Shown: positions 4,284 to 11,261 of the stretch, in pieces
Position numbering within the stretch: the first letter of the stretch is position 1
How the letters are laid out: the number at the start of each line of letters is the position of its first letter
Assembly (NCBI GenBank): GCA_042569905.1
Contig: JBHPHA010000027.1
Location: forward strand, 1-13,626
Reading direction: 5' to 3'
From: JBHPHA01 sp042569905
Lineage (GTDB): Bacteria > Patescibacteriota > Minisyncoccia > Moranbacterales > UBA9337
DNA length: 13,626 nucleotides
Made by a program: the position numbers and the translations under genes
Notes under the pieces: generated by a model
Database searches by the model: none
Told to the model about the DNA's origin: nothing
Seen by the model: the letters and a program-made list of their open reading frames with translations, nothing else

Positions 4284-5375
4284 ATGAAAAATAATATTAA
4301 AATTTTACAAATAGCGCTTGTCATCTTTTCAGCTCTTCTTTTCCAGGGTTGTTCTCATGAAAATGAACGGGCTGTTAGTGAGAAAAGTGAAAATAACGGA
4401 ACGTGTCAAGATCAATATGAAAATATCTTTAATGCAAACAAAGCTGAGCTAAGTGACTGTAAATTTTCTGTGAGAAATGATAGTTTTGAAAAAAAAGATA
4501 TTCCAAGTAAGCAGAATAATACGGTATTAATTTTTGATGCTTCAGGTAGCATGGCAGGATTAGTTGACGGTAGGAGTAAGATTGATATTGCTAAGGACTC
4601 AATAATGAAGTTCGTTGATCAAATGCAGGATACCGACGTTAATCTTTCAATCATTGTTTATGGGCACAAGGGGAGTAATAATTCTAGCGATAAAAGTATC
4701 TCTTGCAAGGGTATCGAGGAAGTTTATTATTTAGGCGAGGCAGACTCTACTGTAATTGGGAATAAGATTAATCCTCTACGACCAACAGGGTGGACTCCGA
4801 TTGCTGATTCTTTTGAAAGAGCAGGAGAAATCTTGTCTAAATACACAGGGAGTGAATATAATAATTCAATAATATTAGTAAGTGATGGTCAAGAGACTTG
4901 CGATGGCAACCCAAGTGAGATTGCAGAGAAATTAAAAAAGTCAAATCTAAAAGTAGTTGCTAATGTAATTGGTTTTGATGTGAGGGGTGATAGTGAGGAT
5001 CAATTGCGAGAGATTGCGAAAATAGGAGGCGGAGATTATTTTTCTGTTAAGAATTCATTTGATTTTGACAATGCTCTTGATAGGCACAAAGCATTCTTGG
5101 ATGAATTTGAATATAAGATGGATAATATTTCAATGCAACTTCAGGACATTTCAAATTTTAGTGATAAGTACTTCGAATGTTTCATGCGACTTAAGAAGGA
5201 GGAGGCAAATATTATGCTAGATATTTATGCTGATGAGGATGCTGATGAGCAATGCAGAAGTAGCGTTGAGAATAAATATTACAGTGATAGATACGATGCC
5301 TTGGAGAGTGATATGAAGAGTAAATTTGATATAGTGATGAGGGAATGGAAGGCCGCAAATGCATTTAATGAGTAA
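4284..5375 (+). CDS. VWA-domain lipoprotein
   Basis: The 363-residue protein starts with a lipoprotein signal peptide: KNNIK, a hydrophobic stretch, then LLFQGC with the lipidated Cys23. A linker of about 50 residues precedes a von Willebrand factor A domain at about 79-265. The metal-ion-dependent adhesion site is complete: DASGS at 85-89, Thr171 in GWTP, and Asp201 in VSDGQETC. Such domains bind ligands through a divalent metal. Residues 270-363 look helical, with scattered Asp/Glu and Cys299 and Cys324. The protein would sit on the outer face of the membrane. It follows the repeat protein gene by 44 bases. No SD precedes the ATG. The partner it binds cannot be told from sequence; the adjacent repeat protein is one candidate. 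Confidence 0.85.
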   Translation: MKNNIKILQIALVIFSALLFQGCSHENERAVSEKSENNGTCQDQYENIFNANKAELSDCKFSVRNDSFEKKDIPSKQNNTVLIFDASGSMAGLVDGRSKIDIAKDSIMKFVDQMQDTDVNLSIIVYGHKGSNNSSDKSISCKGIEEVYYLGEADSTVIGNKINPLRPTGWTPIADSFERAGEILSKYTGSEYNNSIILVSDGQETCDGNPSEIAEKLKKSNLKVVANVIGFDVRGDSEDQLREIAKIGGGDYFSVKNSFDFDNALDRHKAFLDEFEYKMDNISMQLQDISNFSDKYFECFMRLKKEEANIMLDIYADEDADEQCRSSVENKYYSDRYDALESDMKSKFDIVMREWKAANAFNE

Positions 5376-5418
5376 TTTGAGTATTAATTTAATCCCGAAT
5401 TGTTTAGCGATTGAAATA

Positions 5419-5451
5419 AGAAAGCTGAGGTTATTGGAATTTCGGCTTTCT
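5419..5451 (+). terminator. Possible terminator hairpin after the VWA gene
   Basis: AGAAAGC (5419-5425) pairs with GCTTTCT (5445-5451), extended by a T-G and two further pairs. No T-run follows on the plus strand (GTATC), so termination is uncertain. Confidence 0.35.
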
Positions 5452-5493
5452 GTATCTAGGCTAGGCTTGGAGTCAGAACGTAGGCTCTTAGTA

Positions 5494-5522
5494 TTGACAA
5501 ATTATAAATATCATGATAAAAT
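5494..5522 (+). promoter_or_regulatory. Strong promoter upstream of the 125-aa hypothetical gene
   Basis: TTGACA (5494-5499), 17 bp and TAAAAT (5517-5522) preceded by TGA (extended -10). The leader of about 90 bases contains a GC-rich hairpin GTCGC-GGC-GCGAC around 5573-5585, which stands out in AT-rich surroundings. Confidence 0.8.
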
Positions 5523-5618
5523 AAAATATTGATGGTTTGTAATGTGAATCATTAATAGCAGATTTAAAGAAGGTCGCGGCGCGACAAAATATTTAATGGT
5601 AATAGAAGGAGAGATATC

Positions 5619-5996
5619 ATGACTGTTCGTGTAAAAGGCGTAATTGATCAAGAGACATTAACGAGATTGATTGAATTTTCCAAAGAACAGAAGAGGTCTA
5701 TCTTTTTGGATTTGGGTAATAATCAGTGGGAGGAAATGAGTTTTCCAGTTGTAAGCATATTGGAGACGGTAAAAGTCTCCAATAGTGAGATAACTGGCAA
5801 GGATGATGTCATTGTCGATGCGTCTTTTAGCGTTGATGTGGCAGTATATAATAAGCTGATAAAAGACATGTCCAGTAAAGAACTAATAGCCGCGGGTCTC
5901 GGTCACCTGGCAACTCGGTGTAGTAATCCTTATGCTGAAGCCGGATTATTTCCTTCGGTGATTGTCAAGAGTGTAGAGCAGATGATTAACGGATGA
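5619..5996 (+). CDS. Hypothetical cytoplasmic protein (125 aa)
   Basis: I do not recognise a family. The product starts MTVRVKGVIDQETL, has no signal peptide or membrane segment, and appears to be a mixed alpha/beta protein. A C-terminal part, 'ELIAAGLGHLATRCSNPY', is rich in small residues and holds the only cysteine. The start is well supported by the SD GAAGGAGAG ending a few bases before ATG and by a strong promoter at 5494-5522. The next gene begins 119 bases later; between them is a hairpin (CTCACA with TGTGAG, about 5997-6024) without a T-run. The two genes may therefore share a transcript that ends at the terminator after 6685. Confidence 0.65.
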   Translation: MTVRVKGVIDQETLTRLIEFSKEQKRSIFLDLGNNQWEEMSFPVVSILETVKVSNSEITGKDDVIVDASFSVDVAVYNKLIKDMSSKELIAAGLGHLATRCSNPYAEAGLFPSVIVKSVEQMING

Positions 5997-6115
5997 CTCA
6001 CACTCATTGTGTGTTAATGTGAGATTTAGTTGGTCATATTAGAATATGGCATCGAAGTTATTTTACAGAGCTATTTATTTCAACTCAACTCTTAATTTTG
6101 AAAAAGGAGTAGGTA

Positions 6116-6685
6116 ATGAAAAATGTAAAGATGTTTTTCACAATGATTTTGGTGATGTTTTTTGGTTTCTGGGGCTTGTCGAGTTTATCGTACGCAGAAG
6201 ATTACAGTCCTGATGTGAGTGTGGCTAAGGTCGCACCTCAGATTAACGATGTGGTTGTATCTAAGGTGAGTAAGGTAAATGGGATGGGGGATAAGAATTG
6301 GGCGGAAATCAATAAATTGGTTTCCAGGTTCGGTGAGGTGGCAGATAATCTGACGCCGTATTATGTGAAGCAAGTGAAAATTAAGGCAATCTTAAACTTG
6401 ATTTTTTTATTTTCTTATATCATCATTCTTATATATGTAGGTATGTTTGCCTTTGGGAGGTTTAAGTATTATTGCAATCAGAGCGATGAGGAGAAAAGAG
6501 ATCGGGAAGAAAGGAGGGGTAACGAACAGTTTAAAAATGAAACTTTTTGTGTAATGGGTATGGTGACTGCAGTCATTTTGGTGGCTATTGTGATTGTTTG
6601 TTCCGCTGATTATGTCACTACACTTTTGAATCCCGAATATGCGGCGATTGAAAAAGCCGTCTGGCACATCGGTAGCTTGAAATAG
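6116..6685 (+). CDS. Membrane protein with signal peptide and two helices, hypothetical
   Basis: The 189-residue product has a signal peptide (cleavage likely after SYA, residue 27) and an exported region at about 28-90. A first membrane helix lies at about 92-115. A strongly charged cytoplasmic loop follows (DEEKRDREERRGNEQ, about 124-138), then a second helix at about 146-164 and a short exported tail. No family is recognised. The overall plan, exported domain plus two helices with a charged loop, could suit a small sensor or envelope protein. The start follows the SD AAGGAG seven to eight bases upstream. I found no strong promoter in the 119-base gap before it, so it may be cotranscribed with the 125-residue gene. 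A near-perfect terminator follows. Confidence 0.75.
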   Translation: MKNVKMFFTMILVMFFGFWGLSSLSYAEDYSPDVSVAKVAPQINDVVVSKVSKVNGMGDKNWAEINKLVSRFGEVADNLTPYYVKQVKIKAILNLIFLFSYIIILIYVGMFAFGRFKYYCNQSDEEKRDREERRGNEQFKNETFCVMGMVTAVILVAIVIVCSADYVTTLLNPEYAAIEKAVWHIGSLK

Positions 6686-6704
6686 GTCAAACGAGATTTT
6701 TTTG

Positions 6705-6737
6705 AAACCTCTGGTTAAATTTAACCAGAGGTTTTTT
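6705..6737 (+). terminator. Strong terminator after the two-helix membrane protein gene
   Basis: AAACCTCTGGTTAAA (6705-6719) and its exact reverse complement (6720-6734) form a long hairpin, followed by T residues to 6737. Confidence 0.92.
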
Positions 6738-6746
6738 AAATTGAAA

Positions 6747-6785
6747 TAAAAAAAACTACCTTCACCTTATTTGGTGAGGGCAGTT
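6747..6785 (-). terminator. Terminator of the minus-strand membrane protein gene
   Basis: On the minus strand a hairpin of 13-base arms (6773-6785 with 6754-6766, one mismatch and one G-T pair) is followed by a run of T residues (6747-6755). It lies just after the stop at 6801 and back to back with the plus-strand terminator. Confidence 0.85.
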
Positions 6786-6800
6786 TGAAATTTTGTTTTT

Positions 6801-7448
6801 TTAGATCCTTCTTTTGTAGATAATCTCGGGATCATGCACCTTGAGAACAGAGTTTACTTGGATGTTTTCGCCGAATCTATTCAGGAGTAATGAGCTGAAA
6901 TTGTCTTTCTCTATTCCGCACATGCCTCCAGAGAGATCTACTTTTGATGTTATGGCTGCCTGAAGTCCTTGAATTGTTTTAGGCATTTCGAATCTCTTGA
7001 ATACCGAGAGCATTTCCTCAGGTGTTCCTCCAAACTCAATCTCGACAATGTATTTTGTTGATTGACAGAATGTCGTGAGTTGCATATTAGTTCTCTCATA
7101 AGGGAGTATATTACTCTCCATTGCTTCGTAATCAGAATTCCAAATAAATTCATCTCCTTGAAATACTCGAGTAACTTCTTCGTTATTATGGAGAAATAGC
7201 TTGGATGGTCTGGTGGTATGATTCATGAATGATGATAGTACGACAAGTGAGAGCATATAGTACAGAAATGTAAGTACAGAAATTCGTACAATACTTACTT
7301 TTTTTACCATGAACATTTCATAGAAAGTAAGCATAACTAAAGGTAGTGTACTCGCAATTAAAATAATCCATGTGAACTTTTCAGGTGATGTTGTTTGAGA
7401 AAATCTGTGTAGAATATTAAAAAAAGCCAGTAAATAATCTGAAAACAT
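6801..7448 (-). CDS. Two-helix membrane protein with soluble C-terminal domain (215 aa)
   Basis: The 215-residue product begins MFSDYLLAFFNILHR, has membrane helices at about 26-46 and 53-73, and then a soluble domain of about 140 residues ending KVHDPEIIYKRRI. I do not recognise the domain. The frame is open upstream to a TTG at 7538, but that TTG is the -35 element (TTGACT) of a strong promoter, so it cannot be the start. The ATG at 7448 has an AAAGGAGA SD a few bases upstream. The gene is a single unit with its own promoter and terminator, convergent with the gene ending at 6685 and divergent from the pair at 7620-8374. Confidence 0.75.
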   Translation of the reverse strand: MFSDYLLAFFNILHRFSQTTSPEKFTWIILIASTLPLVMLTFYEMFMVKKVSIVRISVLTFLYYMLSLVVLSSFMNHTTRPSKLFLHNNEEVTRVFQGDEFIWNSDYEAMESNILPYERTNMQLTTFCQSTKYIVEIEFGGTPEEMLSVFKRFEMPKTIQGLQAAITSKVDLSGGMCGIEKDNFSSLLLNRFGENIQVNSVLKVHDPEIIYKRRI

Positions 7449-7509
7449 AATACGTCTCCTTTTTTGATTTTTAAGTATGCTGATTTGGATGCAAAAATGA
7501 CATCGATAA

Positions 7510-7538
7510 ATTATAGCATCTGAATTGTTTTTAGTCAA
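7510..7538 (-). promoter_or_regulatory. Promoter of the minus-strand membrane protein gene
   Basis: On the minus strand, TTGACT (7533-7538), a 17-bp spacer and a consensus TATAAT (7510-7515). The leader to the ATG at 7448 is about 55 bases. Confidence 0.85.
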
Positions 7539-7619
7539 GGGTATTACAATTTCAATGGATCTTTAATCGTTTTCGCGTTATTATAATTAAGTGCTGTAAA
7601 ATTATTATTAAAATAAAAA

Positions 7620-7883
7620 ATGAAAAAATATATATTATTATTTGCTCTTACTTTTATTGTTGCAATTTTGATTGTGATTTTGAGTGAGATTTTTGATGTT
7701 AGAGAAAGTGATTCGGGGCGTTCTTTGGTGATTCAGGATGATAAGCGGGAGTTGGTGAAAACTGCTGCAAAAAAGGTAAAAGAAGTTATTTATAGGGAGG
7801 CTACCGAACACAATCCAGAAGGCGACATGCTTCCTGATGAGATTGACGATATAATTAAGGGAGAAATAAAAGAGCGATTTTAG
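7620..7883 (+). CDS. Small single-anchor membrane protein (87 aa), hypothetical
   Basis: The product starts MKKYILLFALTF and has one membrane segment at about 4-25. A soluble tail of about 60 residues is rich in charged residues and looks helical (REYL-like patterns such as ELVKTAAKKVKEVIYREA). It is likely anchored with the tail outside, or is a secreted peptide with a long signal. No SD is present; the ATG follows an A-rich leader (AAAATAAAAAATG). A TATAAT at 7582-7587 may be the -10, but no good -35 is seen. The next gene begins 17 bases after the stop, so the two form an operon. Confidence 0.65.
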   Translation: MKKYILLFALTFIVAILIVILSEIFDVRESDSGRSLVIQDDKRELVKTAAKKVKEVIYREATEHNPEGDMLPDEIDDIIKGEIKERF

Positions 7884-7900
7884 GAATCCTTTAAAATTTT

Positions 7901-8374
7901 ATGGTTAAAAAGAGAATTGAAAATATAAAAAGAAAGAAAAAAATTGTCAAAACACATGTCGACAGGAAATTACTTGCAAGATTGATATTTTTTTGTGTGA
8001 TTATTTTTGTGATGCTTTGTATTGTTGCTTATGATGTCATTGTGGGGAAAATGGGTATTCCTTTGGCTTTGGCAGGAATGATAGCTGGATTAGGAATTGG
8101 ATGGGTTGCTGGGAGAATATTTAAGATGTATTGGTGCAGTGAGGCTAATAAGGTCGTGTATCACTTGGATACAATTGGAATCATTATTCTCATTTTCTAT
8201 GTAACAATTGAAGTTGGGAAACAATGGGTTTTTCGGCAGTGGTTTGAAGGTGAACAGTTATTCGCTTTCAGTTTAATATTTCTTTCCGGATTACTTATTG
8301 GAAGGATGCTTTCTATGGTAAGGAAAATCAAAAAAGTGCTCATAAGTGAAAGGGAGTCTTGGGAGATTGAATAA
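7901..8374 (+). CDS. Four-helix integral membrane protein (157 aa)
   Basis: A basic N-terminal tail (MVKKRIENIKRKKK) precedes four predicted membrane helices at about 26-46, 53-74, 90-106 and 120-136, with a basic C-terminal cytoplasmic end. Helix 2 has a glycine-rich pattern (GMIAGLGIGWVAGR) that recalls the CcdC/DUF1453 kind of membrane protein, but the resemblance is weak and I do not assign it. There is no clear SD. The gene follows the 87-residue gene by 17 bases and ends at a bidirectional terminator. Confidence 0.65.
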   Translation: MVKKRIENIKRKKKIVKTHVDRKLLARLIFFCVIIFVMLCIVAYDVIVGKMGIPLALAGMIAGLGIGWVAGRIFKMYWCSEANKVVYHLDTIGIIILIFYVTIEVGKQWVFRQWFEGEQLFAFSLIFLSGLLIGRMLSMVRKIKKVLISERESWEIE

Positions 8375-8388
8375 TTTAGAGTAAATGA

Positions 8389-8430
8389 AAACACGCCAGA
8401 CTCAGTTGAGTCAAGCGTGTTTATTTTTTT
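8389..8430. terminator. Bidirectional terminator
   Basis: AAACACGC (8389-8396) pairs with GCGTGTTT (8415-8422), and GACTC with GAGTC above a small internal loop. On the plus strand TATTTTTTT follows; on the minus strand TTCATTT follows. It serves the membrane operon on the plus strand and the two small genes on the minus strand. Confidence 0.88.
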
Positions 8431-8512
8431 AAGCTATGCTGTGTTGGTAAATAATTACCATGAGCATAACTAGGGAGAAAAATCCAAGAGATATTCCGAT
8501 TATCTTTCTCAT
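8429..8512 (-). CDS. 27-residue membrane peptide, translationally coupled
   Basis: The ATG at 8512 overlaps the TGA stop of the upstream 49-residue gene in an ATGA arrangement, and GGAGA lies six bases before it. The frame encodes a 27-residue peptide, MRKIIGISLGFF followed by SLVMLMVIIYQHSIA, a basic start and one hydrophobic helix. The stop TAA is next to the bidirectional terminator. The overlap, SD and position inside a short transcript support it, although a peptide this short needs expression evidence. It resembles small membrane peptides in form; the function is unknown. Confidence 0.55.
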   Translation of the reverse strand: MRKIIGISLGFFSLVMLMVIIYQHSIA

Positions 8513-8658
8513 TCCCCGTCTCCAATTAAGAAGATGACGATGAGAGATATAATTGGGAAAAATAGTCCTAATCCAAACCAAAGTAATGGACTCCTGTTTT
8601 TATTTTTTGCAGGATACGCGGTTAAAGCCGCGACTGCTAATAGAGTGAATCCCTCCAT
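8509..8658 (-). CDS. 49-residue two-segment membrane peptide
   Basis: The ATG at 8658 is preceded by an AAGAGG SD seven bases upstream. The 49-residue product begins MEGFTLLAVAALTAYPAKN. It has a hydrophobic segment, a short basic loop (KNKNR), then a second hydrophobic segment LLWFGLGLFFPIISLIVIFLI, ending GDGE. The loop and second segment resemble a type seen in small membrane proteins with a 'PxxWFxxGLxxP' core. An upstream TTG at 8706 is in frame but lacks an SD. The gene has a strong promoter at 8720-8748 and is followed by the overlapping 27-residue gene. Confidence 0.7.
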   Translation of the reverse strand: MEGFTLLAVAALTAYPAKNKNRSPLLWFGLGLFFPIISLIVIFLIGDGE

Positions 8659-8719
8659 GAATAAACCTCTTGATGTTTTTTTTGAGTAATTTTTTTTGGG
8701 TGTCAATTAATGACTTGTA

Positions 8720-8748
8720 AATGTATCAAAATAAAGCAGTTTTGTCAA
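8720..8748 (-). promoter_or_regulatory. Promoter of the two small minus-strand genes
   Basis: On the minus strand, TTGACA (8743-8748), a 17-bp spacer and TACATT (8720-8725) preceded by TGA. The transcript would start near 8713, giving a leader of about 55 bases before the ATG at 8658. Confidence 0.8.
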
Positions 8749-8773
8749 GATTTCGGAAAAGCTGATTTTGCGG

Positions 8774-8779
8774 TATGAT
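8774..8779 (+). promoter_or_regulatory. -10 element of the glycosyltransferase-hypCD operon
   Basis: TATGAT lies nine bases before the ATG at 8789, so transcription should begin within a few bases of the start codon and the first message would be leaderless or nearly so. No clear -35 element is present 17 bp upstream. Confidence 0.5.
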
Positions 8780-8788
8780 ATAGATATT

Positions 8789-9904
8789 ATGAAAATAGCT
8801 TTAGTACACGATTACCTAGTTCAATATGGAGGAGCAGAAAGAGTTTTGGAGTGTTTCTGTGAGATTTTTCCGCATGCTCATATTTATACCATTGTGCATG
8901 ATGAAAAACTAATGCACGGGTTTTTTAGCGACAAAAAAATTCATACCTCATTTCTTCAGAAGTTTCCTTTTGCAAAAAAGCGTCACAGGATTTTTCCAAT
9001 GTTAATGCCTCTTGCAGTTGAGCAATTTGATTTTTCAGACTACGATGTTGTTTTGTCAGATTCCTCTAGTTATGCAAAGGGGATTATTACTGGTCCAGAT
9101 ACTTTGCATGTTTGTTATATGCACACCCCGATGAGATATGCATGGGATGATTGTCAGAAATATACAAGAGAGTTCAGTTTTCCAGATTTTATAAAGAAGC
9201 TAGTGCCTTTTTTTGTGAGTTATCTGAGAATTTGGGATCGTGTCAGCGTGGATAGGATTGATAAGTTGATTGCCAATTCTAAATTTGTTGCAAAAAGAAT
9301 TAGTAAATATTATCAAAGAGAGTCAACTGTAATTAACCCTCCTGTGAGTATTGATAAATTCTATATTGAAAAGGATGAAAGTAAGAAAGGTGATTATTTC
9401 TTGATAGTGGGGAGGTTGTTGGCGTACAAGCGAGTTGATATTACTATTAAAGCTTTTAATGAATTGGGGCTTCCATTGAAGATTATTGGAAGGGGTCCAG
9501 AGATAAAGAGGCTTCAAAAGATTGCTGGTCCAAATATTGAGTTTTTAGGAAGAGTTGAAGATGATGATTTGCCAAAATATTATGCGGAGTGTCGAGGGTT
9601 TGTTTTTCCTCAAGAAGAGGATTTTGGAATTGTTGCTATTGAGGCGATGGCTTCCGGAATACCATTGATTGCATATAAGGGAGGGGATATTGTGGAGAAT
9701 ATGGAGGATGGAAAGACTGGAGTGTTTTTTGAGAGGCAAACTCCTGAAGGCATCATTGAGGCTATTAGGAGGTTCGAGAAAGAAAACTACGATTCGGAGT
9801 ATATTCAAAGCATATCTAAGAGATTTGATAGGGATAAGTTTAAGCGAGAAATAAGGGAGTACGTAGAAAAAGAATTAAAAAATCATAAAGAGGATAAAAT
9901 TTAA
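8789..9904 (+). CDS. Glycosyltransferase family 4 (GT-B fold)
   Basis: This 371-residue enzyme should transfer a sugar from a nucleotide-sugar donor to a cell-envelope polysaccharide, lipid or protein acceptor. The N-terminal Rossmann half opens with MKIALVHDYLVQYGGAERV, a standard start with the GGAER loop at 14-18. The C-terminal half contains GRLLAYKRVD (208-217), with the conserved basic residue that contacts donor phosphates, and the EX7E motif EDFGIVAIE (Glu277 and Glu285). Length is normal for the family. The in-frame TTG at 8768 lies upstream of the -10 element and is rejected; the ATG at 8789 fits the family start. No SD is present. The gene ends five bases before hypC, so they form an operon, although no functional link between glycosylation and hydrogenase maturation is known to me. 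Confidence 0.92.
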   Translation: MKIALVHDYLVQYGGAERVLECFCEIFPHAHIYTIVHDEKLMHGFFSDKKIHTSFLQKFPFAKKRHRIFPMLMPLAVEQFDFSDYDVVLSDSSSYAKGIITGPDTLHVCYMHTPMRYAWDDCQKYTREFSFPDFIKKLVPFFVSYLRIWDRVSVDRIDKLIANSKFVAKRISKYYQRESTVINPPVSIDKFYIEKDESKKGDYFLIVGRLLAYKRVDITIKAFNELGLPLKIIGRGPEIKRLQKIAGPNIEFLGRVEDDDLPKYYAECRGFVFPQEEDFGIVAIEAMASGIPLIAYKGGDIVENMEDGKTGVFFERQTPEGIIEAIRRFEKENYDSEYIQSISKRFDRDKFKREIREYVEKELKNHKEDKI

Positions 9905-9909
9905 AAAAT

Positions 9910-10110
9910 ATGTGTTTAGCAATTCCAGGAAAGATAATTTCAATTAATGGTCAACGAGCAATTGTTGATTTTGATGGCATTGAAAAAGATATAAACGCTT
10001 CATTGGTGGGTGATGTTAGCGAGGGTGATTTTGTCATTGTTCATGCTGGCTTTGCAATTGAAAGAATAGATAAAGATGTTAAGTCTGAGATAGATGAGTA
10101 TTTAAAATAA
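9910..10110 (+). CDS. hypC: [NiFe]-hydrogenase maturation chaperone HypC
   Basis: HypC carries the iron and its ligands between HypD and the hydrogenase large subunit. The 66-residue product starts MCLAIPGK; Cys2, exposed after removal of Met, is the essential ligand, and VHAGFAIERID contains the conserved His45. It is slightly shorter than many HypC proteins because the C-terminal tail is short. It begins five bases after the glycosyltransferase stop and ends two bases before hypD, so all three are cotranscribed. No SD is visible for this start. Confidence 0.95.
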   Translation: MCLAIPGKIISINGQRAIVDFDGIEKDINASLVGDVSEGDFVIVHAGFAIERIDKDVKSEIDEYLK

Positions 10111-10112
10111 AA

Positions 10113-11147
10113 ATGAAAAAAATATTAGAAAAAATTAAAAAGGTAGCAGCGGAGATTGGTGATAGTGTAAATTTAATGGAGGTTTGCGGGACGCATACTC
10201 AAGCGATTAGTAGATGTGGAATTAGAGATGTACTGCCTGATAATATTAATTTAATTACTGGACCAGGGTGTCCTGTATGTGTGACTGCACAGAAAGATAT
10301 TGATGCGATTGTTAATTTGGCATTGGCGGGAGTTCCTGTGGCTGTGTATGGTGATTTGATGCGAGTACCAGGGCGCTTTGGGAGCTTGAATGATGCTCGT
10401 GAAAATGGAGCAAAGGTTTTTGATGTGTACTCTACTGAAGATGCATTGGAGCGAAAGAAGGAATATCCCGACTTGGTATTTTTTGGTCTTGGATTTGAGA
10501 CTACTACTCCGATGACGTCGTATGCTGTCAAAAACGGATTGACAGTTTACTCAACTCATAAGCTTTTTTTGCCAGCAATGAGGGCCTTGCTTGATATGGG
10601 TGAAATTAGGATTGATGGGTTTATTGACCCAGGGCACGTGAGTGTGATTATTGGAAGTGACGCGTATGAGTTTTTAGGGGATATTCCTCAGGTGATTACT
10701 GGATTTGAGGCGAGGGATGTTTTGGAGGGGATATTGATGCTTCTTTTACAAATTAAGGAAAAAAGAGGTGAGGTTGAAAATCAATACGTTCGAGCTGTGA
10801 AAAAAGGTGGAAATCCTGTGGCAAGGGAAATGATTTTTGATGTTTTTGAAATCGGAGATGGTGATTGGAGGGGGTTTGGTGTGATTCCTGGATCTGGGTT
10901 GGATATTCGAAAAGAGTTTGAAGAATTTGATGCTAAGAAAAAGTATAAGGATATTTTAGATAAAATTGATTTTTCAAAATCCGGAGAGCCTGCTGGCTGT
11001 GTTTGTGGAGAAGTTATTCGAGGACTAAAGACTCCAAAAGACTGTCCAATGTTTGGGCGTGCTTGTACTTCTGAAAATCCAACGGGTCCGTGTATGGTTT
11101 CTGTGGAGGGTGCGTGCAATGTTGCTTATAGACATAATGATAGTTGA
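10113..11147 (+). CDS. hypD: [NiFe]-hydrogenase maturation iron-sulfur protein HypD
   Basis: HypD holds a [4Fe-4S] cluster and, with HypC, is the scaffold on which the Fe(CN)2CO unit is built. All family motifs are visible in the 344 residues: MEVCGTHT (22-29), GPGCPVC (50-56), GFETTTP (127-133) and the C-terminal cysteine set CVCGEV (296-301), DCPMFGRAC (310-318) and GPCMVSVEGAC (325-335). Length and order are normal, so the protein should be functional. It starts two bases after hypC. No terminator is seen after it; the next gene has its own consensus promoter. Confidence 0.96.
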   Translation: MKKILEKIKKVAAEIGDSVNLMEVCGTHTQAISRCGIRDVLPDNINLITGPGCPVCVTAQKDIDAIVNLALAGVPVAVYGDLMRVPGRFGSLNDARENGAKVFDVYSTEDALERKKEYPDLVFFGLGFETTTPMTSYAVKNGLTVYSTHKLFLPAMRALLDMGEIRIDGFIDPGHVSVIIGSDAYEFLGDIPQVITGFEARDVLEGILMLLLQIKEKRGEVENQYVRAVKKGGNPVAREMIFDVFEIGDGDWRGFGVIPGSGLDIRKEFEEFDAKKKYKDILDKIDFSKSGEPAGCVCGEVIRGLKTPKDCPMFGRACTSENPTGPCMVSVEGACNVAYRHNDS

Positions 11148-11170
11148 GATAGGGAGTATGGGAAAAAGGG

Positions 11171-11199
11171 TTGACAAATTAACTATAATTTAGTATAAT
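11171..11199 (+). promoter_or_regulatory. Consensus promoter between hypD and the orphan gene
   Basis: TTGACA (11171-11176), exactly 17 bp and TATAAT (11194-11199): both elements match the consensus perfectly. The transcript would start near 11206, leaving a leader of about 55 bases. Confidence 0.9.
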
Positions 11200-11261
11200 T
11201 AATTGTTCTGAGTTGCTAGTTCGTTTTATTTCTATTGATAAATCATATTAGGAGGCGGGTC

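Noticed and set aside
6801..6900. SPFH-like end in the minus-strand membrane protein (KVHDPEIIYKRRI)
   Set aside because: The resemblance to the first gene's family is limited to a few residues and lacks the YRI.DP strand in a suitable position.
7449..7538. Extended start of the minus-strand membrane protein at the TTG at 7538
   Set aside because: That TTG is the first half of the -35 element TTGACT, and the TATAAT of the same promoter lies inside the extension. The ATG at 7448 has its own SD.
7901..8374. Assignment of the four-helix protein to CcdC/DUF1453
   Set aside because: Only a glycine-rich helix resembles that family; without a profile search this is not enough to name it.
8659..8706. 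TTG start of the 49-residue peptide at 8706
   Set aside because: No SD precedes it, whereas the ATG at 8658 has AAGAGG seven bases upstream. The TTGACA that contains this TTG has no -10 partner, so it is not counted as a promoter either.
8768..8788. TTG start of the glycosyltransferase at 8768
   Set aside because: It lies upstream of the TATGAT -10 element, and the family start MKIALVHDYL begins at the ATG at 8789.
11235..11261. TTG start of the orphan gene at 11235
   Set aside because: The AGGAGG SD at 11250-11255 lies inside this extension and points to the GTG at 11262.
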